64,000 bases of DNA. It comes from Naematelia aurantialba. Its lineage: Eukaryota > Basidiomycota > Tremellomycetes > Tremellales > Naemateliaceae. The translations under genes and the position numbers were made by a program. Below, one piece after another: positions 35,921 to 47,272 of this stretch (the stretch's first letter is position 1; every line of letters begins with the position of its first letter). The DNA lies in assembly GCA_021527695.1 (NCBI GenBank), contig JAKFAO010000004.1:847001-911000 (forward strand). Reading direction: 5' to 3'. The notes below the pieces were generated by a model. It had not been told where the DNA came from. It did no database searches and saw only the letters and a list, made by a program, of their open reading frames with translations.

Positions 35921-36536
35921 ACCGCTACACCGGCCCCCGATCCCTTGTCCCTCCCTCCGTCCTTCCTGCCTTCGGGCAGCGGAGTCGCATCCGTTCGGGA
36001 GACCGGCCAGGTCCTCTTACAGCCTCGCTGGCTGCGGGCGCTAGAGATTCGACAGTGTATCTCGCGCTACCATCATCTAGCTCTAGTAGACTAGACTAGT
36101 ATACTTTGTAGTACAGACTACCGGTAGACTACCGCCGGCATGCACAGGCGTCCCTAACCCACATTACTGCCTCGCTGGAGCCTGAGGATCTGTCGTAGAT
36201 CGCACCAAGACGGCCACTGGACTCTCGTAATCCCACACTCACCGCTTCCCGAGGACGGGAATGACTCCCGCGCGCTATCTGGGCATCCATTCGGAAGACA
36301 CCCGCCCCGGAACTACGCGTCCGCGTATAACCTCCAGGCCAACAGACGCCAGACGCGAGAAGCGAGTCGCCCTACGAGGCTACATCCGTGCAATTACACC
36401 CAAGACGTAAACAGCGAGACGTAACAAAAGATGCATAGCACACTCGGGCCATTCACCGGACAGCGTCCCGACCTCACGTCGGACACTCGGCCGGCCCACC
36501 AGACAGCGCATACAGCGCCTGATTCGCTGACAACTG

Positions 36537-36637
36537 TGCGAGGACATGGCCTCGTATCTGGGGTATCTGGTCGCCGCGAGGACACGTCCTCCTATCTGAG
36601 GTATCTGACCGCCGCAAAGACATATCCTCCTATCAAA
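36537..36637 (+). repeat. 38-bp tandem repeat, 2.6 diverged copies
   Basis: Two full copies (36562-36599 and 36600-36637), each starting ggtatctg, plus a partial upstream copy. Of eight mismatches between the full copies, seven are transitions and most convert G/C in copy 1 to A/T in copy 2. Confidence 0.75.
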
Positions 36638-36968
36638 TGTCTCAGATGTATCAGATGTATCTGATATCGCATCCGACTTCCGAATGCCAAGACTCCGCCG
36701 TGATATTGGTTGCGTGATATTGCCATTCTCCGTCGTCCGGATACTCGACAGACACAGCTCCCAGTTCGTCGGAGGCTTGTCCGAGCCGAAGAGGCCCAGC
36801 CGCACCGTAGGCAACATTCGTGTTGGACACCGTATCCCAGCGTCTAGCTTGCAGGCCATTGGTTGACTGGCCCAAACACCCAGCCTCTGGTAAGAGTTGA
36901 TCGGCCAAAGATACAGCTTGCAGGTCGGTCTTCCTAGGCCGCTTGCGCCAGGTTCCATGGATCAATGA

Positions 36969-39070
36969 TCACTTGGGTCGTTGCAGCAGGACCATGCGCC
37001 GCGACGAGTCCGGCACCGCCGCGGCAGGTGTTGGCGCAGGCGGCGGCCGCGGTCTGGCAAGGATACGAGTCTGCGTCTGCGACTCAGGCTGAAGTTGAGG
37101 TTGAGGCTCCGGTGGCGCCGGTCGTTGGAGGAGGACGAATTCGCCGTTCCGAGGTCCGTCGCGACCTCCGCCGCCACCGCCACGACCGCGTCCACGCCCT
37201 CGCCCTCGTTCGCTGCTGCCTCGGCCGCCACGGCCCTCCCGACCGCCTCTAGACGGCGCGCCCTCTCGTTTGTGTTCTCGGCGAGCATTGTGGCCCTCTG
37301 ACGGTGCCCGATCTTGACCGCCACTGCGATGCTGCGAGTGCGAGTGCGAGTGCGAATGTTGGTGGTGGTGTTGGTGATGCATGTGTTCCGGCGGATTGTG
37401 GAATTGCCCCGAAGCCGGATCAAACAGCCGCGGTTCTCGTTCTCGTTCTCCGGGTATCTGCGCGACGGGGGCGGTCGACTCTGGCGCACCCGCGGTGGCT
37501 GCGAGCCGGGGGCGGTGTTTAGGCGACAACGGCAGTAAGGGCAACGCCATTGCGAGTCGCGGTGATACCTTGTCCGTTTCCTTGTGCAAGTCTGTCGGCA
37601 AAACAGTCGCGGGGAGTGGAGACGTCTCAGTGTTGGGAGATCCTGAAGCGACTCGTTCCGTGTCGCTTTGGGGACGACGCAGGAGGATTTTGACCTCGCG
37701 TTCTGGTTCCTCTTTCTGCCTTGTTCCTCTTCCTACACCTCCTCGACCTCTTCCCCCACCACCACCTCCGTCTCGTGTCCCTCCTCGGGGTGAACCATCG
37801 CCGCCACGCCCGCCTCCGCCACCACGGCCTCTCCCCCTACCTCTCCCACCACCACGTTCCCTCCCGCCAAATCCTCTTCCAATCTCCTCGTCGTCATCCC
37901 TCAGCACTTCGAGGCCCAGCTCAAACCTCGCTGCCTGTTCACTAACCAGCGCGCCCTCGCCTCGCTCAACGTGACTGTCCTGTTCCCCAGGCGGGACGCT
38001 GAGCGGTGGATTCGCGACGCACAGTACCGTCGTCAGACCTTCACCATCATCGGTATCCTCGGCGCGCGCGATGCGTTCAAAGTATGCGGCACACGAGAGG
38101 ACGCTAGAAATCCAGCGCGGTAGATCGCCTGGGACGGGGACAAGCATGATCGACGCTGGTTCCAGCACCTCGTCGGCGCATTGGATGCGCATCCCAACGC
38201 CTCGCTTGTAGTTTGTTCCTTCCTGCACCGTTATGGACGGGTCGGAAGACAGCAAGCGGTGATGTCGCGTAGCGTGTTCGATGTAGCGCGCAGCAGCGCG
38301 CGCCTGCGTCGCAGATGGATGATCGCCCTTCTTCAACAAATCCAAAGTCCGGATCGCTGCGTGCCTTAGCGAGTGATCTCTAAGCTTGTAGGATGGACAG
38401 AGTAACACACCTTCAGAAGGGACGATCACCTCGCCGCCCAAGCCGACGAGCTTTCGCACAGCCTTGGGCGCCCACAACAACGCCGAAACATCCAGCACGC
38501 TGACGCGCCACTCGCGGTCCCGCTCGTCTGCCTCACTATCGTCGCTCGACAAGGCCCGCTCGACCGCCTCGTAGTCGGGCTGAGAGTCGTCGATGCGGCC
38601 CAGTTTGCGCATTCCCACTTGCGCAGCCGGGAGTTGCGATCTTGCATGCGCAGATGCAGCAGGTGGGAGAGGAGCCCACGCCGGGGCTGAGCCCGACGTA
38701 CGGTGTGGGGCCGGCGGGGGCTGGGGAGGAAGAGAGATGGCGTTGACCTTGGACTCGAGCTCGGAGATCTGGTGCGATAGATAGGCCTGGGACAGAGCCT
38801 TCTGCAGCCGGGCCTGGAGAAGAGACTGTCAGCGTGGTGTAGAATCGTGGCATCATGGTATTGTTCAGAGACATTGAAGAGGGAGAAACGAGAAACAGTG
38901 GTGTGATGCTGTATTCCTAACAGCACGATCCACAAGTATGATTGGGATATGATCCATCATCCACGCCGAGAATACAAATGCAGGAGGAGGACGGCAACTC
39001 GGGAATGAAAAATGGCTATACATACCCGCTGCTCATCTCCCACATTGCCACTGTCGCGCATCTTGGCCAT
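36969..39070 (-). CDS. PIN-like domain protein with RGG-rich C-terminus
   Basis: Exon 1 (ATG 39070, MAKMRDSGNVGDEQR) ends at GTATGT. Its join to ARLQKALSQAYLSHQISELE is in frame and gives a short coiled coil. One long exon follows. The conserved-looking part is REWRVSVLDVSALLWAPKAV, RKLVGLGGEVIVPSEGVLLC, HAAIRTLDLLKKGDHPSATQ, ARAAARYIEHATRHHRLLSS and GVGMRIQCADEVLEP. The VLDVSALLW...EVIVPSEV pattern with an Asp start looks like a PIN-type nuclease fold, an inference. The C-terminal half is disordered, with several Arg-Gly-Gly runs and His/Gln stretches, and ends SSRRMVLLQRPK. RGG boxes suggest RNA binding. Its precise role is unknown; RNA decay or processing is a guess. It is divergent from COA1. 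Confidence 0.72.
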
Positions 39071-39545
39071 CGATCCCCAATACCGGGCTGGTGTAGACGC
39101 TCCTCGTCCGTGCTCTAAGACCTTGCGGTCCTCAAGGGGCAAAGGGGGCTAGGTAACTGCCGCAAAGGCTAGACCATGCTGCTCCAGTGCGGGATGGCGG
39201 GGGTGGCTCGATGGCTCATTGGATCGGTGCTCGCACCGTGTGTGGGATATCGGCCGCGCGCACAGTGGGTAGTTGTAGATCACAGGGAGCAGAGAGGTGA
39301 GCTGAATGTGCGAGTAGAGAGTCGAGACGTGGGGACTCGGTGCTATGGTGCGATGCACAATGGGAGAGAAGGCGGCTTCAACAAGGGGAAGGGCGACCGG
39401 GTGTGCCACGTCATTTTATTGTTGCTATGAAGAGTGATAAGCGCATTTCGGTTGGCGATCGTGCCGGAACACCTGCGCTTGGTACAAATAAGTAATGGAC
39501 GGTTGAGCACTGGCAGCTCTTTGACTCTCCACGCAGCATTCTAAA

Positions 39546-41095
39546 ATGCGGCCTTCACACGCAATGCACTCGTTGTTACGCTCCCGCCCCGCCGCCTCAG
39601 CATGCACCTTGTCATCCCTCGTATCCCGCGCCAAGTCGACAACCTCTTCATCACTGCCGCCTCGGTCTTCCGCTGCTTCCGCCCGGCCTCCACCTCCAGC
39701 GCCCAAAGTCGAGCCCACGACATTCTCGGGACGCTCGTCGCCGCGTAACGTGCATCCTCGCCCTGAAGCGATCAGAGGCCTTCCTCCGTCGGGTACCAAG
39801 CCGCCGTGGGCAGCGGCTTCCATTCCCACAGCACCCACAGGGACAGCAACGGCGACAGGAGGGGGGGCGGGACCGACGGTGAATGCCATGGCCTTTGATG
39901 GGCCAAGCAGGCCGAGGATGCTTTACGAGCGCGTGGGGACGAGGGAGTTGCCGAATCTGAGGGTGAGTCGGGGATTGAGCTGTATATGAGCCGGTTCAGC
40001 CTCCCAGGGTGGCTGCATATGAGCCGGTGTAGCCTCTCAATGCCAGTTACAGTTGCCCGTATCTCGTGAAAGAAGCAGTTGCCCGTGTCTCGTACAAGAA
40101 GCGGAGCTGATTCACGAGTAGATCAGATACTGGTACTGTACGTCGACCTCCGCGCTGGGTGCACGGGATCCAAGGACCAGCTGATGTTTGGTACTCGCAG
40201 ACCTGGCACTCGCCGCATTAGGTCTCGGCGCCTGGGGGGGGTTCCTTCTCTGGGCCACGAATGCTGGTACATCCGTCTTCTCTACTACGCTCTATCTCCT
40301 TCTATCATAGAGCGCAGAGTGCCGTTACCCCTGTACCAATACCACAGAGGAGCCGAGCGCCTTGGTAGCGTGTACCACGCTCGATCTTGACCTTCGGACC
40401 GTGGAAATTGCTGACGAGGCAGAACGCATCGCATCGTCCGTCTTCAAGTCACTCTGCTTCCAGCTCCGTACCTCCCCCGATGTCACCGCACTACTGGGCC
40501 GCAATGTGCGGCCAGTGGAGAATTGGTACAGTCAGTCTAAGCACCTTCGTTACGACCCAAGAGGATATTTGCTGAGTCCGCGCAGCGTTTGGTGATCCGT
40601 GGATCTCGGGATCGGTAGGTCTGCTACGCTCTTCGTGGCTCGTCTCGTCATGACAAGCCGGCCTCTGGAGACTGAAGACCGGAGGCTAGGCGGGCGCTGG
40701 GTGCGGCTCTGGACGTTGATGGGATGGGAGACTGGGTTGACTGACGCTGGCTTCTGGAGAGGAGGCTGACGCGCACAGGTGAATGTCATGCAAGGTCGGG
40801 TCGACCTGAGTTTCCGTGTCAAGGGCTCGGACGCAGCGGGTACAGTGTATTTCACCTCGCTCAGGCCGACGAAAGAGGAGGGATGGCGGATAGGTGAGTA
40901 GCCGTCTCGTTCAATCTCGTCGTCTGCTGGATGCACGACCTCCCCCGACCGGGTGGGTCGGGGAAGATGGGAAGGATGGCGACGGGCTGCACAAGTCGTG
41001 TCGTGCAGGGCTAATCCATGGTAGTTCGGTACAAAGTCATTCGTGATGATGGCGAGGTACTGCGCTTGGAAGACAAGGTCGACAAGGTGCAATAG
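39546..41095 (+). CDS. COA1: Cytochrome c oxidase assembly factor 1 (COA1)-like protein
   Basis: Coa1 is an inner-membrane factor that acts with Shy1/Mss51 in early assembly of complex IV. The N-terminus is a typical presequence (MRPSHAMHSLLRSRPAASAC), followed by a Pro/Ala-rich spacer and PRMLYERVGTRELPNLR. A later exon gives one membrane span (DLALAALGLGAWGGFLLWAT). Next come ADEAERIASSVFKSLCFQLR, TSPDVTALLGRNVRPVENWY, VNVMQGRVDLSFRVKGSDAA, GTVYFTSLRPTKEEGW and RYKVIRDDGEVLRLED. The single TM, then an LG..IRPE..W motif, a QG.VD.SF.VKG motif and GTVYFTS, are the Coa1 (DUF1783) pattern. The first intron, after NLR, contains local sequence duplications. It converges on CBP3. Confidence 0.85.
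39985..40100 (+). repeat. Duplicated segments inside the first COA1 intron
   Basis: Two neighbouring duplications are visible: atatgagccggt(t/g)(c/t)agcctc occurs twice (about 39985 and 40017), and agttgcccgt(a/g)tctcgt...agaagc occurs twice (about 40047 and 40077). Confidence 0.7.
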
Positions 41096-41469
41096 TGGAG
41101 TTGGAAAGGTGCCTCGGTCGGCAGGGTGTAACAGTGTGGACTTGCAGAAGTGCCTCGGTGGGATGCATGAGTGGCGGGAGACGTGGATGCAGCAAAGAGA
41201 GAGTCGTGCGCCCATGTGGAGAGCAGGCGAGAAAGAGCAAAAGAGCACACGAGCGGGCTGTCGGTCTAGTAGCATTCATAGCAGCAGTTTATCAGCAACG
41301 CCAGCACATGTACCAGTACCAGTCTGAGGGAGACGACTGTGGTGACGTCCAGTGAAGATGTTGGTCGTGTGGTGCACCGCATGTGGCTCGCCATGCACGA
41401 CTTGCAGTATGCATGTTTGTATGCGTATAATGCGATGCACGTCATGCACGTGCTGCACATTCGTACAGA
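41096..41469. other. Convergent intergenic region between COA1 and CBP3
   Basis: The 374 bp between two stop codons hold no gene. Tandem-like phrases such as tggtgcaccgcatgtggctcgcc and tgcatgt repeats are present. It presumably holds both 3' ends. Confidence 0.45.
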
Positions 41470-42952
41470 TTACAACGTACGAGTGGTCGGGCTGCCCCAC
41501 TCGCCGATTCTGGCCTGGACCAGGTCCTCGTCGCTTACGTCTTCCAAGCGCTTCATCTCCCTCCTGATCCAATACACGATCCGTTCCAGACACTGGGCCA
41601 GCTCGACCTCTTTTGCCTCGCCGACGTAGCCGCCCATCTCGACTGGCCCAGGCGCCATGCTTCCGGCCCCTGTGCCTGCTCTTGCCCCACCAGCACCAGC
41701 ACTACCAGCACCAGCAGCAGCACCGCGGATACCTGGAAGCGGCATGCCCCTCGAGGCGAACAGGTTTCTCCAGACCCAAGCGGCGAGCTCTGCGTCGGCG
41801 AGGTCCCGCCGCGCCTGGTCTTCAGACATGCTCAGACCGAGAACGTAGTCGAGCGCCACGCTTGCGCCTTTCCACTGTTGGCCCATCTCCTGCATGTACT
41901 GCTTGACGACGCGCTCCCGCTCTCCCCGTCCGAGGACTTTGCGCATCTGCCCTTCGGCGAGCTCGAAAAAGTGGTTGATCAGTTCTGACGGGTAGATCTG
42001 GTAGTGCGGTTTGGAAAAGTAGCCGCTCGGTGCGGAGGGCGACGGCTCTGGCGATGACGGCGTTGATGGATTGGAGGGAGACGGAGTAGCGGCCGGCGCG
42101 GTCGCAGGTGCGGCAGTGGAGCTGAGGGTGGTAGAGGTGGTGCGGGCGCTGGCGGTGTGGGTGGTAGTGGCTGTGATGGGGGAGGTGGGAGTGGAAAGAG
42201 CCGGGCTCGTCGGCTCTGCGGGTTCCTGCGACTCGGGGATCGGCGAGTTGGGCACAGCCATGGAAGCGGGCAGAGCGCGTAGGCGAGGGATTGTGATGAG
42301 GATGTACAGGAGGTGGATCTGGAAGAAGGACTGGTAGGTGGGTGGCAGGCCACATTCTGGTCTTGTCAGCTTACAGAGCGGAAGTTTACGACGCAGGACA
42401 GTCGCAGCATGCTCATCCCGCGTGCTCAGAGAGCGCCCAGTGTAGTCTCAAAGGGCCCAGAGCATGCTCCAGGGCGCTGGAGATGTGCGCAGAATCACGA
42501 TGCGACGTCCTCAAGGGACAACCCAGCCGCAGCCACTCACCTCCATACCAAAACTCCTTGTCCTTCTCCACAGCCTCGACAATCCCCTTCATTATCCTAC
42601 TCGTCTCTCGAATCGCTGTGCTAGCTTTGGAATTGTACCCCATAAGCCGAGCCAGACCACGGGCGATCGCGACCCTCGTCTCTGATACCGTCTGGGACCG
42701 TCTCTGTTCGCCTGCCGTACGCTGGAACGGGTCTTTCGGCACGGGGAAGACTACGGGAGGGACGGGCAGAGGGTCGTCGTTCGCTGGGGTGGATGTGGAT
42801 GTGGACGTCGACGTCGAGGGTGACGTGGGGTTCGCTTCTGCTGCTCGGCGGGCCGATGCTGATAGAGTCCGCGTACGAAGCGGGGCGAGCTGGTACGCTG
42901 CGTGGCTGAGGCGCGAAAGCGACAGAGCACTCTGCCTGGACAACGCAGACAT
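41470..42952 (-). CDS. CBP3: Ubiquinol-cytochrome c chaperone CBP3 (complex III assembly)
   Basis: Cbp3 binds mitoribosomes and newly made cytochrome b with Cbp6. ATG 42952 gives MSALSRQSALSLSRLSHAAY followed by RTRTLSASARRAAEA, a presequence. The chaperone domain begins RSQTVSETRVAIARGLARLM and GYNSKASTAIRETSRIMKGI, then KEFWYGG joined over an intron to ECGLPPTYQSFFQIHLLYIL and RLRALP. A large Ser/Thr/Pro/Ala insertion follows. The core resumes with YQIYPSELINHFFELAEGQM, YMQEMGQQWKGASVALDYVL, LADAELAAWVWRNLFASRG, and the end QCLERIVYWIRREMKRLEDV. YPSELINHFF and AWVWRN are family landmarks. The low-complexity insert is longer than usual, as far as I recall. It is divergent from SLD2 (240 bp). 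Confidence 0.9.
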
Positions 42953-43192
42953 TCTGGCTGGGAATGCAATGCTGCAAGAGACAGACAGAGACAATGTCGA
43001 ATGCGGGTCGATTCCCAAAAAAACTCGATCTCCAGACTGTGATAATCTGCTTCCGTTTCCGACGGAAAGCATGACGTGGCTTTTACAGACGCGTGTCTAG
43101 CAAATGAATCGACGCGACTTCTATCGATCCAGTTGAACTGACTTGGCACATCGTCGAGCTCACGGCGAGCAGCTCACGGCCACCGGCACACC

Positions 43193-45167
43193 ATGGATCT
43201 GCCGGCTGTCAAGGCGCTCGTCAAGAGCTGGGAAAAGGCTTTCAAGGCGCAGCATGGGCGAGATCCGACCAAACACGACATCAAGCAAGATCCGTCCGGA
43301 ATCGGTGAGTCACGCTACACGACCTCTCCTACTTTACGTTTTCCTGCGTCTACTACGGGAGCTCGTGCTCATGGTGAATGCAGCGGAGAGATACGCGCTC
43401 TATCGGCAGCTGTCGAAGGCTGCTGGAGCTGGTCCTTCGTCACAGAGCGACAGCCAGGGTCAGCACCGCCTGCCGTCGTCGTCCTCTGCGACATCGAGTA
43501 GCCATGGCGAGTCGTCACGGCAAGCAGCAACACCGCAGGTCGTTCCCGCCAGTCAGCACTGCATGACCCCTACTCCGCCGGCCCGGCGGCGGTCGAGCGC
43601 CGGTACAGCCCTGCATCCCTCCGAGGTGGTCGGCAACGACAGCGCACCGAGTCGAGACCTGAAGCGGACCGCTTCGAAAGCGGCTCTCCGACCCGGCCCT
43701 CCCTCTCCCCCACCGCTTGCTTCCTCCCCACAGCCGTCTTTCATCACTCCCAAGAAATCTCGGCCGACGTACTCGGGTCCCGTATTCGATCCACACCCTC
43801 TGAACCCCTTCGCCTCGCCGTCCAAGTCTGCGTCGAGGCCCTTGGAAGCGACATCGCCCTTCATTCACGCCAGTAGTCCACGCAAGCTGAAAGAAGTGAT
43901 ACAAGCCAACTCGCTTCGCAAGATCCGCGAGAGAGAGAGCGTCAAGGCTGAAATCACGCCCCGCACACGGGCGAGGAAGCGATTGAAAGGCGAGTGGGTT
44001 GAAGACACCCCTGTAAAGGACAAGGCCCCGAGGCGGAAGAGAGGCGAAGGCCGTCCGGTAGTGGAGGGCGGCGGCGGCAGAAAGGGTAGTCTCGAGATCT
44101 CGAGCAGAGATGAGGCAATACAGGGGAGGGCGTCCATCGTGGACAGAGACCGACTAGCAGTGGAGGCGGATGGGAGTGAGGATGAACTTGGACCATCTCC
44201 GGTCAAGCGACCGGCGGGCATGCTGAGGACATTTACCGAGCTTCTGGAGGGATCGGAGAATCACAGTGTCCCTACAGGCAAGAAGAACGGAATCAGTGTG
44301 GCAAGGAGACGAAGCTCGCACGGCAAGTCGTCAGACGACAGCCCGTTCACAGACGACAAGATGGGCAAGAGAAGGATGAACACGGTGTCACCCGCCATGG
44401 ATGTGTCGGCGAAATCAAGCAGCTCAGACGCAGAAGCCTCCCTGTCCATCGAGCAAGATGATCACCTGGTATCGCTTATGTCCCCGAGTCCTCCAGTGGA
44501 GACCCTACCGCCTCCGTCACCAGATCCCGTCATCGCTGCCGACCCGCCTGCGTCGACATCCACACCTTTCAAAGTGCGACGGACCAAGATGCTCAGTCTA
44601 AGTGACGACGAGATTGACGAATGGGACCCCGAGGCAGGGCCGATACGGCATCAAGTGATCATTACTGGGACACGGCGTGCTCCAATTGCACGCGGCGACA
44701 GTGGCGAGAACGAAGCAGAGGCTGCCAGCGACCGCGAGACCGAAGCCGAAGAGGAAGGAGACGATGACGACGATGACGGACCACCACCCCTGGTCGAAGG
44801 CACAACCGCCACCTCGCCTTCATCGCCCTCCTCAGCGTCGCTAGCGCCTCCACTCTTGTCGGTATTATCACTCCATTCACCATCCCGCAAACGACAGACT
44901 CAGATGACGGACCTTCGCGTGAAAGCGATCTTCAACCCCCGCGATGCGACGCGGTTGAAGGCGCTCAGAAAGGGCCAAGAGATCTTCGTGTCGGGCGAGG
45001 CGGAGGATGGACAAGATGACGACACTGTTATGGAGAAGTACGAGGTGGGAGTGGTGGGTGACGAATCGGGGCAGGGGGAGGACGGGGACGACGACTGGGA
45101 CAGCGAGAATGAGGGGTGGAAGAGGGATGCAGCGGGACTGGGCCTGGACGACGATGATGGATGGTAG
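43193..45167 (+). CDS. SLD2: DNA replication regulator SLD2 (DRC1)
   Basis: Sld2 is the CDK substrate that, once phosphorylated, binds Dpb11 to start replication. The N-terminus MDLPAVKALVKSWEKAFKAQ, then HGRDPTKHDIKQDPSGI, is the Sld2 signature. It splices (GTGAGT near 43304) to AERYALYRQLSKAAGA. A long Ser/Pro-rich disordered region with many SP/TP sites follows (SPSPPPL-type stretches, SFITPKKSRPTYSGPVFDPH, LNPFASPSKS), as expected for a CDK target. KRPAGMLRTFTELLEGSENH and KVRRTKMLSLSDDEIDEWDP appear further on. The C-terminus has QTQMTDLRVKAIFNPRDATR and LKALRKGQEIFVSGEAEDG with an acidic end. Two exons suffice. It is divergent from CBP3. Confidence 0.88.
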
Positions 45168-45478
45168 AGATGCATATTATGTGTACGATGGTGCGGGATC
45201 CGTTAGATATCAAGGAGTTCAAGACAGCGGGTGGTACACGACCACTTAGCATGTCGATGCCACGGCTGGTCTTGCTACGATCTTTGGAACGGATGGCGTG
45301 CCTGAAGATCATCCGATGACGCGTAGTCGCCACCGCACAGCAACAGAATGAGTTGTATGAGGTCTGCTGTATTTGTTGACCACAGCGACACATTGCAGCA
45401 CTTTGTATATCGGGAGTGAAGCAGCCTGAGTCTGAGACACACTCTCGACCACTCGACCGCCGACCGCCGACCGCCGCG
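45168..45478. other. Intergenic region between SLD2 and the next gene
   Basis: This 311-bp tandem spacer contains no gene that I can support. The stretch just before 45479 is repetitive (accgccgaccgccgaccgccg). Confidence 0.45.
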
Positions 45479-47272
45479 ATGCCCTCATGTCGAGTGACCA
45501 ACGAGACGTCTCGGCCGCTGAATATCAGCTTGAAACAAGTCACTGCATTGCATTTTGAGAACGCTGTGAGTGGTGCGATTACGACCGAGAGCGTGGATGT
45601 GTGCGGTTGAACAGTGAAGCATGGTACCCCCGAGCTGGGCTGTTGCTCGTGTTTTTTATGTGCGACGCTGTAGATAGGGAGGTGATGAGCAGCGGCGCTG
45701 ACTGGTTCGATAGGTGGAGCCGGGCCAAACGATCAAATTCCGGGTACGTTTCTCGTCCAGCAACGACACTACCTAACCTATGTCTTGACACCTCTCCGCT
45801 CCTCAGCTCTTTGCCTTCCGCCTCCCGGGCTGCCCAGGTGCCCAGAGTTTCCAGAGTTGGATGGAGGCTGATGAACTCTAGCCGGGAAGGGTGTGGTTCA
45901 CGCTCGAGGTGAGCTTGGGCACTCTCGTCTGCCCCGCCTGATGTACTTCTGCCCAAACTCATATCCATATCCATGCCCATATCCATACCCACACCCATAC
46001 CCATACCCATACCAGAGCGGGACATACTGACGTTCTACCTCAGGCGCTGGTGGATGACGGGTCTAAGAAGACGCGGTATTCCGTTCTCAAGTCGGCAGCG
46101 ACGATTGCCCTGCTCTCGCTCGCTGTTGGCGCTGTCGCGGCGACAGCTGGAGCGGCTTTGCTGCCTGAAGCAGCGGCGCTTGGAGCGGTGAGCGACAGTC
46201 TCGCTGTGATTCAGACGCTTCTCTTGCTCCGCATCTCTTTTACGCTCTCTTTCTGTTCCTCTCTCTTCCGTTCTCTCTTGCTTGATCCTTCCTTCCTCTC
46301 TTGCTTCCTTGATCCTTCCTTCCTCTCTTCCTTCCGCTTTTCCTTCTTTCATCATCCCTCTCTTCCTCCCTCTCTTCCTCCCTCTCTTCCTTCCTCTCGT
46401 GCTTCCATGTTCCTTCCAACTCCTATCCATCTCCTCCTCTCGTTCTTCCTTCTCTACGACTGCGCCTCGCCGCCGTCCTGCCACGTCTCGGCGATAGAGC
46501 TGACCGATACAAGGTCGCAACCGCATCCACCGCAGGGTCCTACCTCGCCAAGGGCGTCACCGTCACCAAAATGGCCCTGGTCAAAAACTCGCCAGCAATA
46601 GCCAAGCTCTGTAAGCTGTGCCCCAAGCTGTCCCCCGGGTGGCACCGCGTCTCAGAGAGATATCTTTACCACTACCTATACTACCACTAATGCCTGCAGC
46701 GTCGGTAGCCATTCCCAGGGCAATCGAAAAGCTTCAAGCGGAGATGGGCGGATTCACAGCACTTCAACGAGAAGGTAAGCTGCTCTGGACGCCTCTCTCT
46801 GAGTATTGTTACTTGGCTGATGCGCCGACTTGCTGTTCCCGCAGTGCTCTCGATCATCGCGTCTCCGACGCTATCTTCCGACGTGCGGCACAAAGCCGCC
46901 TCTCTACTGCGGAACATGCATTCGGCCTACTCGACCGACAAGGCGCGTCGCGCAGGCAAAGGAGACGCACCAAGTACCAGCACGCTGCCCGCGCCTCTAG
47001 ACGCCTCTGCAGGGCAGATCGATTCGACAGCGCTGCCCGAGGTCTCGGCGACGCTGGCTCCGCTGACAGACCAAGAAGCCTTGGAGCTGGAACGGGATAT
47101 CGAGAAAGGGCGGCTGGACGACCGCGTAGAGCAGACTCCGATCTGCACAGGCGAGGTGCTAAGGGTACACGGCGTGTATATGGATAGGCGGCGGGAGCTG
47201 CAAGTGCGAGTAGGCGAGGGCGGGCGGCTAGAGTTGTGGGATTCGAAGGAGAACAAGAGGTGGGGGAGTTGA
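45479..47272 (+). CDS. Conserved fungal protein with central hydrophobic region, function unknown
   Basis: Exon 1 (ATG 45479) encodes MPSCRVTNETSRPLNISLKQ and VTALHFENA. Short exons then give VEPGQTIKF and RVWFTLE, followed by ALVDDGSKKTRYSVLKSAAT. A hydrophobic Ala-rich stretch (IALLSLAVGAVAATAGAALL) follows. Later parts read LADRYKVATASTAGSYLAKG, VTVTKMALVKNSPAIAKL, SVAIPRAIEKLQAEMGG, LSIIASPTLSSDVRHKAASL and ELERDIEKGRLDDRVEQTP. It ends CTGEVLRVHGVYMDRRRELQ and a short polar tail to the TGA at 47270. I recall similar fungal proteins (start MP.C.V.N.T..PLNISL.Q) but no function. The small N-terminal domain looks beta-rich; the middle may insert into a membrane. Introns contain CT-rich and catatcc repeats. 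Confidence 0.7.
45957..46016 (+). repeat. catatccatacc-type short tandem repeat
   Basis: Repeated cccatatccatacc/cacccatacc hexamer-like units lie in an intron of the unknown membrane-associated protein gene. Confidence 0.8.
46290..46400 (+). repeat. CT-rich (CTTCCTCCCTCT)n tract in an intron
   Basis: Irregular cttcctctctt units lie inside an intron of the same gene. Almost all bases are pyrimidines on the transcribed sense strand. Confidence 0.8.

Larger units (their letters stand above)
35188..36968. other. Long intergenic region with pyrimidine tract and direct repeats
   Basis: This is the largest gap in the window. It holds a TATATAT motif near 35272 (possible promoter of the acidic gene), a CCTT-rich tract at about 35400-35560, and a 23-bp direct repeat (aaccataacccgaccatgta..., about 2.5 copies) at 35858-35920. 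A 38-bp tandem repeat lies at 36537-36637. I see no supported gene on either strand. Confidence 0.55.

Noticed and set aside
38536..38874. Minus-strand ORF beginning MSLNNTMMPRF as the PIN-like protein start
   Set aside because: It is in another frame and lies partly in an intron; the join of MAKMRDSGNVGDEQR to ARLQKALSQAY gives a coherent N-terminus.
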